From NCBI RefSeq assembly GCF_000182925.2, contig NC_026505.1, positions 3,348,001 to 3,412,000 on the forward strand: a stretch of DNA of 64,000 bases, written 5' to 3'. Position 1 is the first letter of the stretch, and every line of letters starts with the position of its first letter. Below the pieces are notes generated by a model, which was not told the DNA's origin, searched no databases, and worked only from the letters and a program-made list of their open reading frames with translations. Origin of the DNA: Neurospora crassa OR74A. Lineage: Eukaryota > Ascomycota > Sordariomycetes > Sordariales > Sordariaceae. Made by a program: the position numbers and the translations under genes. Of this stretch, positions 47,542 through 60,000 are shown in pieces.

Positions 47542-49297
47542 TGTGATTATGTGGGGTTGCTGTACAATCGATTTGGATGATGAGCTCGAGAAGCGGCAGC
47601 GCTTGCAGTTCTGGAAACTTTTTTTTGACATGGCGGCTGCCATTACCCGATAAGATAAGCCTGGTGGGTCGGAGGCGGACCCAAATGTGGATGCTTGGCG
47701 CCCGGCATAGAGGTATCCACAGCCCAGCTCCTGGAAGTGCCCTTCACACTCTCTCTGAATCTGGCACATCAAACCCCAACCCTCAGGTTACGAGTTACAA
47801 TGGGCCTGTAGTCACGGTGATGGTCACCCACCGAACTGCGTTTTCTCGGTGATCTCAAGATTGATTGCTAGTGTATATCACCATGCCCTGTGTATCTCTG
47901 CCCAGTTTCTCGTAAGCTACCCGCAGCCTGTGTCAAGGTGATTCAACACGAGTCTCCTGATACATCAAACTTCGCGTTCAGTGGAGGAGCCTTGTCCCGC
48001 GCAAACATCACGAACCTAACCTGGCCGAAACAGATCAGAAATATGTCTGGGACGTCGAGCTGATACATGTAATGGGATGTAGTATATTTTCTCGGAGCCG
48101 AGGCCATTCCTCCGCGTATCTTGCCTTGATGATCGATCAAGCGTTCCATTTGCAAGTTGACAGCTTTATCACTAAAGTCAGTTGCTCTGAAAAGTCTTAC
48201 GAAGAGGCATACGATGATAATGAAATTCACAATCATAGAGGTAGTCACGGTCATGAGAGCATCCAAAGATATGGTGTCAACCGGGGTTTTTTTTTTATTA
48301 AAAGAACTAACACTCTTCAAATCCTTCAACCAAGCCAACTCACCCCCACAATCCCTCCCCTCCGCAAACCAAGATCAGAAAGATACAGTGAAAACTCCCC
48401 ACATGGTCCTCCCCCTCCACAAATTTCATCCCGCGAGTCCCCCCTCCCTGCCAAGACAGAAAGGAAGACTTCCCTCCTCTACAGTCCTATCCAAGAAAAT
48501 TCCAAGAAAGTGCGCAAAGAAAAAGGAGTGGTGAACCAAGCGCCATACCCAAGCCCGTGCAAGTCCCACCCAACAAAAGAGAGAAGCATGTCGCGAAATA
48601 GCTCCCTCCCAGCAGATGGAAGAGGTTGAGGTTGGAAGGTGTGAGTCCGCCGACTCCCAGGTGACGTTTGCCGAAGAGTGTGAACCAAAGAGAAGTTGCT
48701 GCATCGTTTCCCGCCGGCGATGTCCTCAGTCCGCAAAGGGTGTTTGGTGTCGAATCAACGACAAAAGAGAGAAAGGGTCCAGAAAGATAAGGTGAGTTGC
48801 CTGAGTGTCGAAAATTGAAGAGGGAAAGCTCCGTGTGGACGAAAAGTAGTCCCGTGTGAAGTTATCCCCAACAAAAAGAAGCGAAAGTCGTTTATGTGAA
48901 AGGATGGTGTGTGTGATGTGTGCGGATGTATATCCCCGGTTGACAAAGGTTTTTTCCATTCCCATCAAGGAAAGATCCTCACCGCTCCGGATGTTGTCAG
49001 TGGGTGCTCCCATTGTGCAGAGTCCACCATGAAGCAGAGACAAGAAGCTTCCTAGGCGAGGTTGCTGTTGTGGCGGAACGAGAGGTGGGCTTTTCAATCA
49101 TGATAGAGGGAAAAGCAGATTGCTGGTCTGACGTTGAGAGGCGAGATACCGATCTTCACTGGTTCTCATCGAGTGATGTTGCGAGAACAGGATCACTCAG
49201 GTGAGATGGGTGGTTTGCCAGAAGGTTGCTGAAGGAAAGCTGGTTGGTATCTGCCTCTCAATGCTCTCGTTGGCCCTTCAAGGCGCTGTGAGGTTAT
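47542..49297. other. Gap between EBP2 and the pheromone gene
   Basis: No coding gene is supported. The right-hand part lies downstream of the minus-strand pheromone stop codon and may be a long 3' untranslated region, as reported for related pheromone genes; a donor-like GTGAGG lies near 48980 on the minus strand. A plus-strand frame at 48072-48629 is proline-rich by composition only. Confidence 0.4.
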
Positions 49298-49372
49298 TTA
49301 CATAACAACGCAGTAGCCGTTGAAGTTCATGGTGGTCTGGGGGACCTTGGTGGAAGCAGCGGTGGAAGGCAT
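49298..49372 (-). CDS. mfa-1: Lipopeptide mating pheromone precursor (MFA-1/PPG2 type)
   Basis: A 24-codon frame runs from an ATG in good context (CATCAACATG) to TAA. The peptide starts MPSTAASTKV and ends NFNGYCVVM. The last four residues, C-V-V-M, form a CaaX box for farnesylation of Cys21, followed by loss of VVM and carboxyl methylation. Size, N-terminal leader and Tyr-Cys-aa-Met end are those of the a-factor-like hydrophobic pheromones of Sordariales (Neurospora crassa mfa-1, Sordaria macrospora ppg2), and from memory the sequence is near-identical to them. The mature lipopeptide is exported by an STE6-like ABC transporter and sensed by the PRE-1/STE3-type receptor of the opposite mating type. 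A TATAA motif lies about 100 bases upstream on the same strand. The gene stands alone between EBP2 and cyanase. Confidence 0.9.
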   Translation of the reverse strand: MPSTAASTKVPQTTMNFNGYCVVM

Positions 49373-49471
49373 GTTGATGGTTTGTGGGTTGTTTATTGAA
49401 TGGATTCAAAGGCTGTTGTGGGATGAGGAGGAAAAGAAAATCCAGACTTGGGGAGGAGGAGACGGACGTTC

Positions 49472-49476
49472 TTATA
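49472..49476 (-). promoter_or_regulatory. TATA box of the pheromone gene
   Basis: TATAA within AAAAATCTATAAG on the minus strand, about 100 bases upstream of the pheromone ATG, with a pyrimidine-rich stretch between. A CTTTG core, the type of site bound by mating-type HMG proteins, lies between the two. Both assignments are by motif only. Confidence 0.5.
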
Positions 49477-50312
49477 GATTTTTCACTTCGTTGAATCCTC
49501 TAACAACCGTCAATCTGAAGTATCTCCTCCAATCTTGCCTTGGTATCATCGCTCTCAGACCAGAGGGGGAAGAATGACACTGCACCACCGGCTTCGCATT
49601 GCGCAGCCTCTTTGGCAGAACGAATGCGGCTTCGATGGCAAACAAAACGACGGTTTTGACGGGCTATCCTATTCTCTCATGTGGTGAGCGCTTAGTATTG
49701 TGCATATCTTGAGATTGTGCTCACCGAACAAGGAACCTTCTCTGCCATCTTTCATCCCTTTGCTTGCAATGGAGGCGTGCCACTGGATGATGTCGAGAGA
49801 TATCATGAAGACTTGCACGTGGCACTCGCGTGTATACAAGCCCGACAAGGTTCTAGAACGGAACGTCCTTGTGCCTGATCGAAGTTAATCATTATTCTTG
49901 CTTGTTGCTATTGTAGTGTACGCATACCGCTTTGCGCAAATGTTTGGCAGCTACTCAGGGGTTTGTTTGGTTGGCGACGTGTGGCGCTTAGTATTGTTCC
50001 TCCTTCCTATTGTTTCTCCGCCCCATGGAAAATAAGACTCGAGTCAACTCGACACTGACAATGCCGATCGCCCCAACTATGCATGCAGACCCTTCTTTCT
50101 TCAGTTTTGAAACATTCAGGTATGGCTATAAAGAGAATGTGGTATTGTGTTGCAGTGGTTGCGTGTGCATCGTCATCCTCGGAAACGGCCGTCTGTCGCC
50201 GTGAAGCGCCAAGGCTGGCGATGCGAGACTGGGCTATGAGTTCTATTTCATTTTATTCTTTCAAAGAGGGCTGATCAATATATACAAAGGTTGGTAGTTC
50301 GAATTGTTTCGT
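49477..50312. other. Upstream region of the pheromone gene and cyanase 3' flank
   Basis: This has no coding gene that I can support. It must include the upstream control region of the minus-strand pheromone gene and the end of the cyanase transcript. Confidence 0.45.
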
Positions 50313-50916
50313 TTAGAAGCGAGCAAAGGGAAGCCTGTTCTTGTCAGCGAATGCGTGGCGGCTACAGCAACACAATATGACATACCACTTTCCCTTGAGG
50401 GTGATGACCACCCACGAGGCGCCAGTCTCGTCGACTTCTTTGTCAACGGTAGTGTTGAAGCAGATGGCGCTCATGATTCCGTCGCCAAACTTCTCGTTCA
50501 TGACCGCCTTGAAGGCATAGCCATAGTTCTGGACGATTTCGTACAGACGGTAGATCAAGGGCTCAACTGGAGGCATGGGGCCTGCCCGGCCGCGGTCAGG
50601 GAATCCCATCATCTGCTTGGCAATGGCTTCCTTAGGAACACTGAGCAGCTCGGACAGCTTGTCGACATCCTCGGCCGAGGCCTGGACTTGCCCGTAGAAC
50701 AAGCCGGCAACGGCAACTTCACTCCGCCCCAGATGCTGGGCAATGGCCTCGAAGGTCAAGCCCTTTTCTGTCTTGGCCTCAAAGAGCGTCTGGGAGTAAG
50801 CCGGGAGGCGGCTAGCGGTCGAACTCTGTGTGCCTCATCACTTAGTATTGGACTTCTTTGAGAAGGGTTAGACAAGATCGTACATCGAGGGAAGCGAGTC
50901 TCTGTTGCTCAGGCAT
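50313..50916 (-). CDS. cyn1: Cyanate hydratase (cyanase)
   Basis: Three exons, 50916-50884, 50825-50386 and 50334-50313, give 164 residues. The last exon is 22 nt and supplies LPFARF; introns are 58 and 51 nt. The N-terminal helix-turn-helix-like domain ([23 protein letters not shown] split) is followed by the catalytic domain. The family's catalytic triad is in place: Arg and Glu in LIYRLYEIV and Ser in DGIMSAICF, matching Arg96, Glu99 and Ser122 of the E. coli enzyme. Cyanase converts cyanate and bicarbonate to ammonia and carbon dioxide (via carbamate), as a decamer, in the cytosol; it detoxifies cyanate and releases usable nitrogen. The length agrees with fungal cyanases. It is divergent from the coiled-coil gene to the right. 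Confidence 0.97.
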
Positions 50917-52029
50917 CTTGTTTTTGATATCGGCGAAGCGTGTAAGATCAGTTGCAAACAAAAGGTAAAGGGGATATGTGAAGTTAATCAGAAGTCCGTC
51001 TTATATAACAGCAAGGTTCTCGTTTATTTTATATCAAGCCAATACACACTGCTCGACCGGACCGCACGGTTCACGATCGACTGAACGTCATGAACAACAC
51101 AGCCGCGAGGGGGCAGAGGGGAATACCAGTATGCCGTACCAATCGCCGAGGGGAATTATACCCCGCGCCCCGCCTTTCCTCTTCTCCTTGGCTGGCCGAT
51201 GTATGTGGTGCCGTCGGTCGATCGGAGAAATGCCGGAGACTCGGGAACAGGCTCCATATACTAGTAGAGAACCAAAGTGCGCCGAGACAGGTAATCGCGA
51301 CTGCCGTTCCGATCGGGGAACAAATCAACAACAACCTAAGTGATCAGAAAGCGCATGCCCGATCCCGGTTACCTATTAAGCGCACGACAGCCGTGGTACA
51401 CTAGCTCTCAAACATAGCGGGTATTCTCAGCGTAGACAAAACGATTCAACGTCGCAAACTGAAGTGATCTATGACACCCGCCGCTGTCGAAGCCATCCTG
51501 TGGAATGTGTATGGGGACCCCTGGGTGGTTGCCAAAAATCCTTTTTGATAGATATTTGATCTGATGATCAAGTACAAGAACGGTGAACGGCAACCACTGT
51601 TGAACGGCAGGCTTGCAGTGTGATGTCAAGACCAGCACATGAAGTGAATATTGCGCACTACTGTGTAAGTGTAGTGGATTTGACGGTACTTACATACCGT
51701 GACATGTTGGCATTGTTTCTTTCAATTGTTACGGTGATGTCGCAAGTGGGGTTGCAGCAGTGGATCGATCTCAAGGTCTGGTGGGTTTTGCTGGTGGATC
51801 CTCCTGTCATGGAACAGCCCGGAGCCCCCGTCGCTGGTGGACGTAGAGACGCACGAGCCCCATCAGCTAAGTGGGTATAGATCTCTTATCTTATCCGGTG
51901 TGTGGGGAAATTTTTTGCAACATCGGACATTGAATCCATCAGGGACCAGCATCATCTGCCCAACCTTGACATCGGCTGAAGCAGTGCAAGAAGACAATCC
52001 AGGACAGCAAGAAGCCTGAAACATTTACG
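50917..52029. promoter_or_regulatory. Divergent upstream region, cyanase/basic coiled-coil gene
   Basis: About 1.1 kb hold the leaders of two outward-facing genes. Short frames on both strands (51090-51404 plus, 51408-51638 minus) show no family features. Confidence 0.45.
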
Positions 52030-53053
52030 ATGCCTCACAAACACACCCGCCGCGAGAAGGACCTGTCGACGTAAGCAAACAAAGGCGTGTTATACGATCA
52101 ATTGATAGATACCTGACTTCCGACACAGCTTCGACCTTCCTCCAACTCAAATTGCGAAGCCGCTCCCGCCCACGACTATCTCCAAGAAGAAACAGCCTGT
52201 ACAAAAGAAAAACACCGATGGCATCCAGAAGACTTCGTCCAAAAGGAAACGAGCACCTGAAACTCAGGATGCGCCGCGCGCTTTCAAGCGTCTGATGGCT
52301 TTTGCCGAAGGAAGGAAGCCGCGTTCCGGGCTCGACAATGGCGCACCGCCACCCAGCAAGAAGGCCAAGAAAAAGGCAGCTGCCGCCGCCGCCGCCGCCG
52401 CTTCCAACGAGACACCCGCTCCCGAGAAAGAACCAGAATCAAAGCCCGAACTCAAAATTCGACCAGGCGAGAAGCTCTCCGAGTTCAGTCAGCGTGTAGA
52501 CGCCGCGCTACCCATCAGTGGTTTGGTGAACAACAAGGCCAAGAACGGTAAGGATCCGCTCGGTCTCAAGATCTGGCGAACGAGGAAGGAGATGAAGATG
52601 CACAAGCTTTACGATGAATGGAGGGTACAAGACGCCAAGATCAAGGAGAAGAGAGAGGAAGAACTGGAAGAGCTGGAAGAGAAGGAGATGGAGGAGGAGT
52701 CTATGGGCGTCACTTGGAAGCTGAACATGGAAGCGGGGAAGAAAAAGAAGAAGGGTAAAAAGGGCTCTAGATACCTTGGCGAGTCTAAGGAGAAGGAGGA
52801 TGATCCGTGGGAGGAAATCAAGAAGAAGCGAGGCGAGGCCAAGGTCGGTCTCAACGAAGTGGCGGATGCTCCTCCCGAGTTGAAGATTCCTAGCAAGAAA
52901 TTGCTTGTCGGCGGAGCGACGGTCGATGTCGAGGGAATCCCCAAGGCTGCGGGAAGTCTACGGCAGCGTGAGGAGCTACAGAAGGTCCGTGAAGACGTGG
53001 TGGCACAATACCGCAAGCTTATGGCTGAGCGGAGACCTAATACGCTCGTATAG
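52030..53053 (+). CDS. Basic coiled-coil protein, probably nucleolar (CCDC137-like layout)
   Basis: Exons 52030-52070 and 52129-53053 join across a 58-nt intron (GTAAGC...CACAG) to 321 residues starting MPHKHTRREKDLST. Conserved-looking blocks are FDLPPTQIAKPLPP, DAPRAFKRLMAFAEGRKPRSG, and LSEFSQRVDAALPISGL followed by LKIWRTRKEMKMHKLYDEW. A polyalanine run (GCC repeat) and a Lys-rich stretch lie between. A charged coiled coil rich in Glu/Lys covers about residues 205-245. The overall layout, very basic with 'FSQRVDAALP' and 'RKEMKMHKLYDEW' blocks, resembles fungal nuclear proteins related to CCDC137, but I cannot name a function. A nuclear or nucleolar location is inferred from composition. 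Confidence 0.8.
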
Positions 53054-54080
53054 CTAGGCTGAGGCGGATTGGGTAATGGCTTGTATTTCAATGGAGTCCT
53101 GTATGGCAGCACAAAATGTTGGCATGCATCTGATAAGGTTTACAAGGAGCGTAATCAAATTCTTTGCAGGGTAATGCCATAATACGAAGGGATATTGACC
53201 AACCGCGCGCTGCTGGTTCAGGTTTCGATGCAGTGATCAAATTGTTCCTTTGTGGTAGCCCGGGTAGTGCATTTGATGGTTGCCGACGGGAGTGCTATGA
53301 CATCCCAATTCGGTGGGTGTAGTCACCTGCCAAAACCTGTCATGTCGGTGACAAGAAGTGGAAGTGAAATGAGCACTACCTACCCCCAGGTACCTACAGG
53401 TACCTAGGTACTCGTCATTCGTCATCGACCTTCGCAATCGGGGAATGGCAAGAGCATTACACTTGCAACTCCCAAAGGTCGGGAGCTTCCTCCAATTGCT
53501 TCCCACCCTAGTAAACAACATAGAAATGAGATAAAAAAAAAAAAAAAAAAAAACATTAAATTAGCGGAGGATAAAAGAAAAAGAGAGAGAGAAAAGGAAA
53601 AATTCATTCCCCCACACAACAACGGAACCGACGGACCTGGACCTGGCCAGAAGTTGCGAAACGGAAAGTGCCCATTGCTCTAACAACTTAGAAATTTTCA
53701 ATTGCCCCTCGTCTGCGACTGCCATCTTATCTCCATCTACTGCTCGTCCCCCTCCATTCACTTGTACCGACAGAAACTCGAAACAGCGGCATTCCTTACC
53801 ACTTTGCACGGATCCAGTTTGATAACCAAAGTCAAAAAAAGAGGAGAAAAAAAAATTACTGCCCTGGTTGCACTCGAAGCGAGATCCTTCCCACCCAGAA
53901 CGACACCACCAAGAAATCAACCAAGCTCCCCAGTCCGCCCAACGAATCGCTCGCCGCTACCACCTAGCGAAAAAATTGTATCGCGAGAGATCTTCGGTTC
54001 GAGCCCCAGCATCAAACTTTCCACCATCCTTTTTTTTATCGCCGCATGCCGACCGTCATGCACCACGGTTCTCACTCATT
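53054..54080. promoter_or_regulatory. Upstream region and leader of TFC3
   Basis: This holds the 3' flank of the coiled-coil gene, a CCTAGGTA-type palindrome cluster at about 53388-53412, a run of 21 A at 53533-53553, and the probable TFC3 leader. A sequence matching the Pol III B box, GGTTCGAGCCC, lies at 53996-54006, 75 bases before the start codon; its flanks do not fold as a tRNA T arm. Confidence 0.5.
53533..53553. repeat. Run of 21 A
   Basis: An uninterrupted homopolymer of 21 adenines in the promoter region of TFC3. Its length may be unreliable. Confidence 0.9.
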
Positions 54081-57000
54081 ATGAGCGGCGTCGGTCTCGA
54101 GGTTTTGCTTGAGGGTCTCATCCCCGAGATCGCCTATTCCGGAGAAACAGGTGAGTTCTCTTTATTTCCTCGTTTTTCATCCTCATTCGCCTTCATACCT
54201 CCAGCAAGAATCTCGATTCTCTTACACCAATATCCCGCCGCGCTATCACCCCTTTGGCAACAAATATTACAAGACTTGCATAAGCTTGCGCTGCTCTTGT
54301 TTGCAGTCAACCCGAGGGTGTCTTGTCGCAGACAAGTAGAAACGTAAAGTGATGCATCTTCGAGATGGACTTGAGTACTAACTCAGTTTGATATTGCAAA
54401 GGCGTGTCTGTCTCTGCATTGCTGAAAATTGTCCGTCAGTATCACAACACTCTCGACGCGCGGCAAGATGCAACTTCAGGAGAAGATATCGCTGCTGTGG
54501 CGGCGCAAATCACACAGAAAGATGAAGAGAAGCTCGATGAAAGCTCATTCTCACCGGCCGAGATGGTATCGGCTCGCTGGGCCTGGGATTGGCTGCGAAC
54601 CCGACCCCAAATCTTAATCAACAAGAATAAGCGCTACAACAAGCTTGAGCTTCAAGAAGTTCTCGCTCTACCGGAAGCCGCTGAGAGCAATGGAGCAGAA
54701 GTCGATGGCGAGCCTGCCGACAACTTCAAAGAACCCGCACCAAAAGCAAAACAGCCGGCGTCCAAGCTCAGCAAAGCAGCTGCTTCTCATCAGAAAGCCT
54801 CCAAATCGAGAGTTAGAAAGGCGTTACTTACTATTCGGCCTCGAATCTACCCTGCCGAAGACCTTGTTTGGCAGACTCTCACTCGCCATGGTGTAGACTA
54901 CAAGAGAGTCCCCGTTCTTGAATGGAAGTGTTTGCTTGGCATTGCATCTGTTAGAGACAAAGGCATTTTGCAGAGCGACCTTCGAAGATTAGTGGATCAG
55001 GATAAGCGCTCCCTTCCCAAGCGAACCGATTCACTTGCCAGGAAAGGCTACATCGCAAAGCGGACCATAGTAGTGTCCAAGATGAAAACTAGCAAGCTCT
55101 GGCTTATCGACTTCGCGCCCCCCATTCTGGAGACTGAGACTGGTGGTCTTGATTTGTCGGTCGAAACACTTACCAAGGACCTGGAGCCCGTTACCTGGCA
55201 TGATCGGTGGACGAGGGACAACATCGACATGGAGGCTTTCGCTCGAACCTTCGTCGGCGTCGTCAAGGCATGGCAAGTTATTCGCTATGCCGATTTGAGG
55301 TCCAAGATGGGCGTCGTGGGGAAACACTGGCAGATGAAAACCCTTGCCAAGAACTGTCAACGTATCGTCGACTTGGGTGTTCTCAAGTACACCGCTGCCA
55401 CCTTTCCTGGCGCACGTAAAGTCTTCAAGGACTGTCTCAAGTTCATAAGGGACCCAACCGACGAGGAATGGGAAAAGTTTCTTGCCACAGGCAAGAAGAC
55501 ATCGCTCTATTCGGATGCCACACGCCATCGGGAGCCCAAACCTAATGCGCTGGCCCTCTTCGGAAAAGCCACCAAAGCCGATGAGGCGGCGAAAAATGAG
55601 CCCAAGCCCAAGCGTCGCCGTATCTTCCCTGGCTGGACTCCAGAGAAGCCCCTTGCTCAAAATGTATTCGAAGTGATACAAAGCGCAGGCCCAGCAGGAG
55701 CCTCGAATCCCCAGGTCAGCGTTGCCACGGTCGGATACGCCTTCCGCCGATACATGGCAAGCCACTTAACCAAGGTCGCTGAAACGCAGCAACCACCGCA
55801 TCTCAAGCATTTTCAAGTTGTAAGCAGACTGGAGAGGAAAGGGAAGACTTCTGCCTACATGTTTTCTGTGGCAACTCATGCTGCTGAAGATGATACCGAA
55901 GACACCCCACCCGCTGCGGCCGGTGCCAGTGCCTATGGCTTTGGCCAAGTACGAGCAAAATCGTTCCCCGAAACATCGGATCTTTCGCTTACGGAAATCT
56001 GCCGGTTGGCCAAGAAACCTCGTTCGATGGCAAAGCGAAAAGGTCGCCATTTGAGTCGCCTTGAAGCCATGTCACAGACCGAGGCCGAGGCATCCAAAAC
56101 CCCAGACGATGTTGTCATGTCAGGACAGCCAAACTTTGAGCCCATAACGCCAGTAGACCAGAGTGTGAACGGAGATGATGCCAACGCTGAAAACCTTGCA
56201 AGCCACACAGAGACTACGTCTCCTGAGCCTATGGAAGAGATACCACCTGGTGCCTACAGAGGGATTCCTGGCTCTCTTAACCCAAATCCACAGACTACTG
56301 GACGACCCAGAAAGTCCATTGTCATTGTGTTTAGATCGGATAGGCTGAAGGACCTCAGCTTCTTGGGTACTTCTCAGGCGTCTGGCACGGATCGATCTCC
56401 GGCATCCTCCATCTTGGGAGGTACCAACCACCCAAAGACCGTACTGAATGCGAGCTATAATGGCATTTCCGGAAAATTGACATTCTCGTTGGAAGGCCGG
56501 GCGGTTATATTCGACAGGGATCTGGAAGAAGCTGGTAAAGAACCTCTCGCCGTCAAAGTTGATGATATGCTGGATGATCCGGCTATACGGGACGTCCCTG
56601 GGGCAGACGGCAAGAGCTTGGTTGTTGTGACCAAGGAAAGTAGTGATGGGACTCCTTCCTGGACCTTCGTGTTTATTTTTGAGGACACGGACGAGCACAA
56701 TCAAAAGGCCCTGGCAATTCAGAAAGAGATTGCAACACTCAGAACAAATCAGAACGCCACAACACTCAGAACAAATCAGAACACCAGCCAGCTCATAGCT
56801 GCTGAACCAACAACCCCTCAGAGTATTGTAGATGATCTGGCACCAGCGAGAGGTGGAGCTGCTCGCGGTGGCCGTGGTGGCCGCGGTCGTGGGGGAAGCA
56901 CCCGAGTCCGAGGAGGCCGTAGGGCGCAGATGCTTGCAGCCGACTCAAAGCCATACAAGTGCGAAACATGTGGTGGTGCTTGGAAGAATGACATTGGACT

Positions 57001-60000
57001 CAAGTATCACCAAACGAAAGCTCAAACGCCTTGCAACCCGAACTTCGACCCTTCTACTGTCATAGAACGCGGAAGAAAGCGACGGAGGATCATGTCACCG
57101 GAGCGTGATGCTGCTTCTCTAGCGTCGAATGCTGGAGATAATGCAACCGTACCAGTTGGCACCCAACCGGAGAAGGACGGGCGCAGAATGCGAAAATCAT
57201 CAGCTCGCTCACGCACCAATGTCAGAGCCGGTGTTCGAGCGATCCAGAATGCCGTAATGGCTTTTCGTGGGTTGAATGTCGACAATGTCATTGAAAGTGT
57301 AGAAGATGCTGCTCAACTATCGACTCATCAGCAACATCGAGGAGCCAGCGGTCCTCTATCTTCTCATGTTGCCCATGTTGCACCTAAGCCCAAATGTGGA
57401 GGAATCATCAGTAACTTCTCCAAGGAAGATGATAACCTCACAACACCCAGCAATCCCGGTAGCCAACACGATGCGACGCTGATTCAGCGTCTTGTGGACG
57501 CACAACAAACACCCCAGCGTGTACAGCCATATAGTCATCAAGATGAACACCTCTCTATTCCCGGAGTTGATGCTAGTCTTGGAAGATCCCTCGTGGACCA
57601 AAGGAAATCAGACCCCTCAGTCCAACTGTCGGCGTATACCGAAATACCGTACCAACAAGGCCGTCAAATCGGTACCAGCGGTTACGCCTCCGATCGTGCT
57701 TCACCTTCTTCCAGAGTTGTCCAGATTTCGTTGTATCCTGATCCTAGCAATATTCAACCCTCATACGCAGGCCCGGGCCCACACTCTAACCAGGGACATT
57801 ATGTGCAAAGCCACCAAGATGTTCATGTTGCTTCATATTCGTCACCCCCTCAACCCTCCCGGTATTCACAGGAATACGGTCACGCACTGGATAGTCAGAC
57901 AGTTGATGAAGCATACCCGGAACCGTACCCAGTCAACATTCAGCAGCATCAACAGCCTGCCAATCAAGTTCAAGTTGAAGTGGCGCCGTTCATTCCTTCC
58001 AAAGACTACAGTCGTTTTTCTACCGAGGCCAAGAAGAGGACCGCCCAGGCTCGTGACATCATTCTGTATCTTCTGGACAACAACTTTGGCGTCTTCCCTG
58101 GGGGCAAATCTTTATTCTATGCCCTGACTAAAGTGTACCTTCGGGCGTTCAGACACCAATCTCCTCCAACCTGGAAGAATCATCAGGCCGCAATCAAAGC
58201 GCTGGAAACTCGCCATCTAGCTATTCTTCACACCCACATGCTGAGGACGGAGGCGGGCAGGTTCATTGAACTCTCTCTTATCTTGAAAACCGGCGTCAAG
58301 ACCAACGATCCAATGCCAATGAAGGTCAAGAGAAGGATGAAGGAGAAGTATCCAAGCCTCTATATTCCCACAGCATTTTCACCGACGCAGGAAGAGCTCG
58401 CCACTTTGGAGGAACTGTACGAGAAACCTGCTGGTACTAGCAAAGAAGAGCGCAAGGTCAACGCAAATGGCCAAAAGTTTCGAAGCAGGAGAAAGATTGA
58501 CGAAGTCGAAGTCTTTAACGCGCCCTTTTACACTCAGCACAACGATGAGAAAGTCCGCGACTCTACGGATCCTCTCTGGGTATTGGAATCTGAAAAGGCC
58601 AGCTCCTACAAGCGCCCAGCGGGAGATGAGCTTTCGGACGGCCACCCAGAAAAGAGAGCAAGATTGGATGAGCGAGGTACACCAAGCAAACGTGACGGCG
58701 CGCATAATGACGATTCGGATGGTTCCACGTGGGAGCCGGATCACACATCCCCCTATCAGACAGGCCCGAGGAGGAGGGGACGTCCCGCAAAGCTTTACGC
58801 ACCAACTTACACGAAACACATAACCGACCAAGATGAGAATATCGAACCCCCTTCAGTCATTGAGGCGATCAAGGCCTACGGCCTGTTGCCGGCTAAGTAC
58901 GGCAGTAAGAAGAAAGAAGCGGCGCTCAGAAAGTTGCACAAATTACTTCCGCATGTTGGTAAAGTGAGAAATCCAGGATTGGGCAGCTTGCCGCCCTGGT
59001 TCTTTGACAACCGTCTACGACCTATCGAGAAACGCGTTGTTGAGGTCCAGTTTCTAGAACCTAACCTCGACATCCATGAGGCCGGTGCTTCCACAGAAAA
59101 AGGACAGTCGAAGCAAGCAGCGAAGTCAGTCCCATCCAAGGACGTAGAGTCCACAGCTGGCGGTGATGCCACATCAAATAATGAAAAGGCTGAGGGAGTC
59201 CATAAGCCCGTAGTATTTCAGTTCGCGCCTTGTACTACGATTCAAGACGAATCACGGGGTTCTTGGTCCTCAAAGGGGTGGCAATTCTTCGAGAACCACA
59301 ATGGTAGTTTTGCTGTTCAAGGTTGGATGCCAGATCTTGACTCTCTTACAGAGGAGAACCTACCTCGCAGTGCTGAAGCGATGGCCAAGGGCCCAGGGAT
59401 TGTATTCAACCCCGATAGCTGGAAGGATCCGGAATACGGGAGAGTCACCACACTCATTGACAAGTGCGTGGCGTGGGAACGCTCTTCACCTGGTACCGCC
59501 TTACTCACAGCCAATATCGTGTCGTCGAAACCTATTTTCATCAACATTTCTTCATCGACGACCAAGGCTAGTATGAAGAATCTGACGCTTAAATGGTCAG
59601 AGGATCGACAGTTTGGCTTGGATACCTTGCCGTATGATGACGTTGTTCAGGTGGCGGACGACGAGTCGCTCCCGTATGACGGTGACAGCCCCGACAGAGT
59701 CATCGTACGGCCTGTCCGGGCCACTCGCACGACCCGGAAAACTGAACCGAACAAACCTGGACGAAAAGGCCACGGAGGCCGGCCTCCCAAGATCAAACTT
59801 CCTGCCATCAAGACGGAGCGTGAGCACACAGCTTATCCCACCACGGACAATGACTTCTTGCGGGTTTCCGGTGATCGTTCACTGGAGCTGGACTGGAGCA
59901 GCGATAACGTCAAGGTTACCGCGTTTGTGGTCGTCACTACACTGCTGGGTGGCGTTGACAGGGTGGTTGATTGGGGTTTGATGATGAGACTCTTCCCCGA

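Noticed and set aside
48072-48629. 185-codon plus-strand frame downstream of the pheromone gene
   Set aside because: Its C-terminal half is Pro/Lys-rich from CT-rich DNA composition; no domain, and it lies opposite the probable pheromone transcript.
53940-54020. Possible tRNA gene around the B-box-like motif in the TFC3 leader
   Set aside because: The T arm cannot form and no anticodon or acceptor stem is visible; kept only as a possible protein-binding site.
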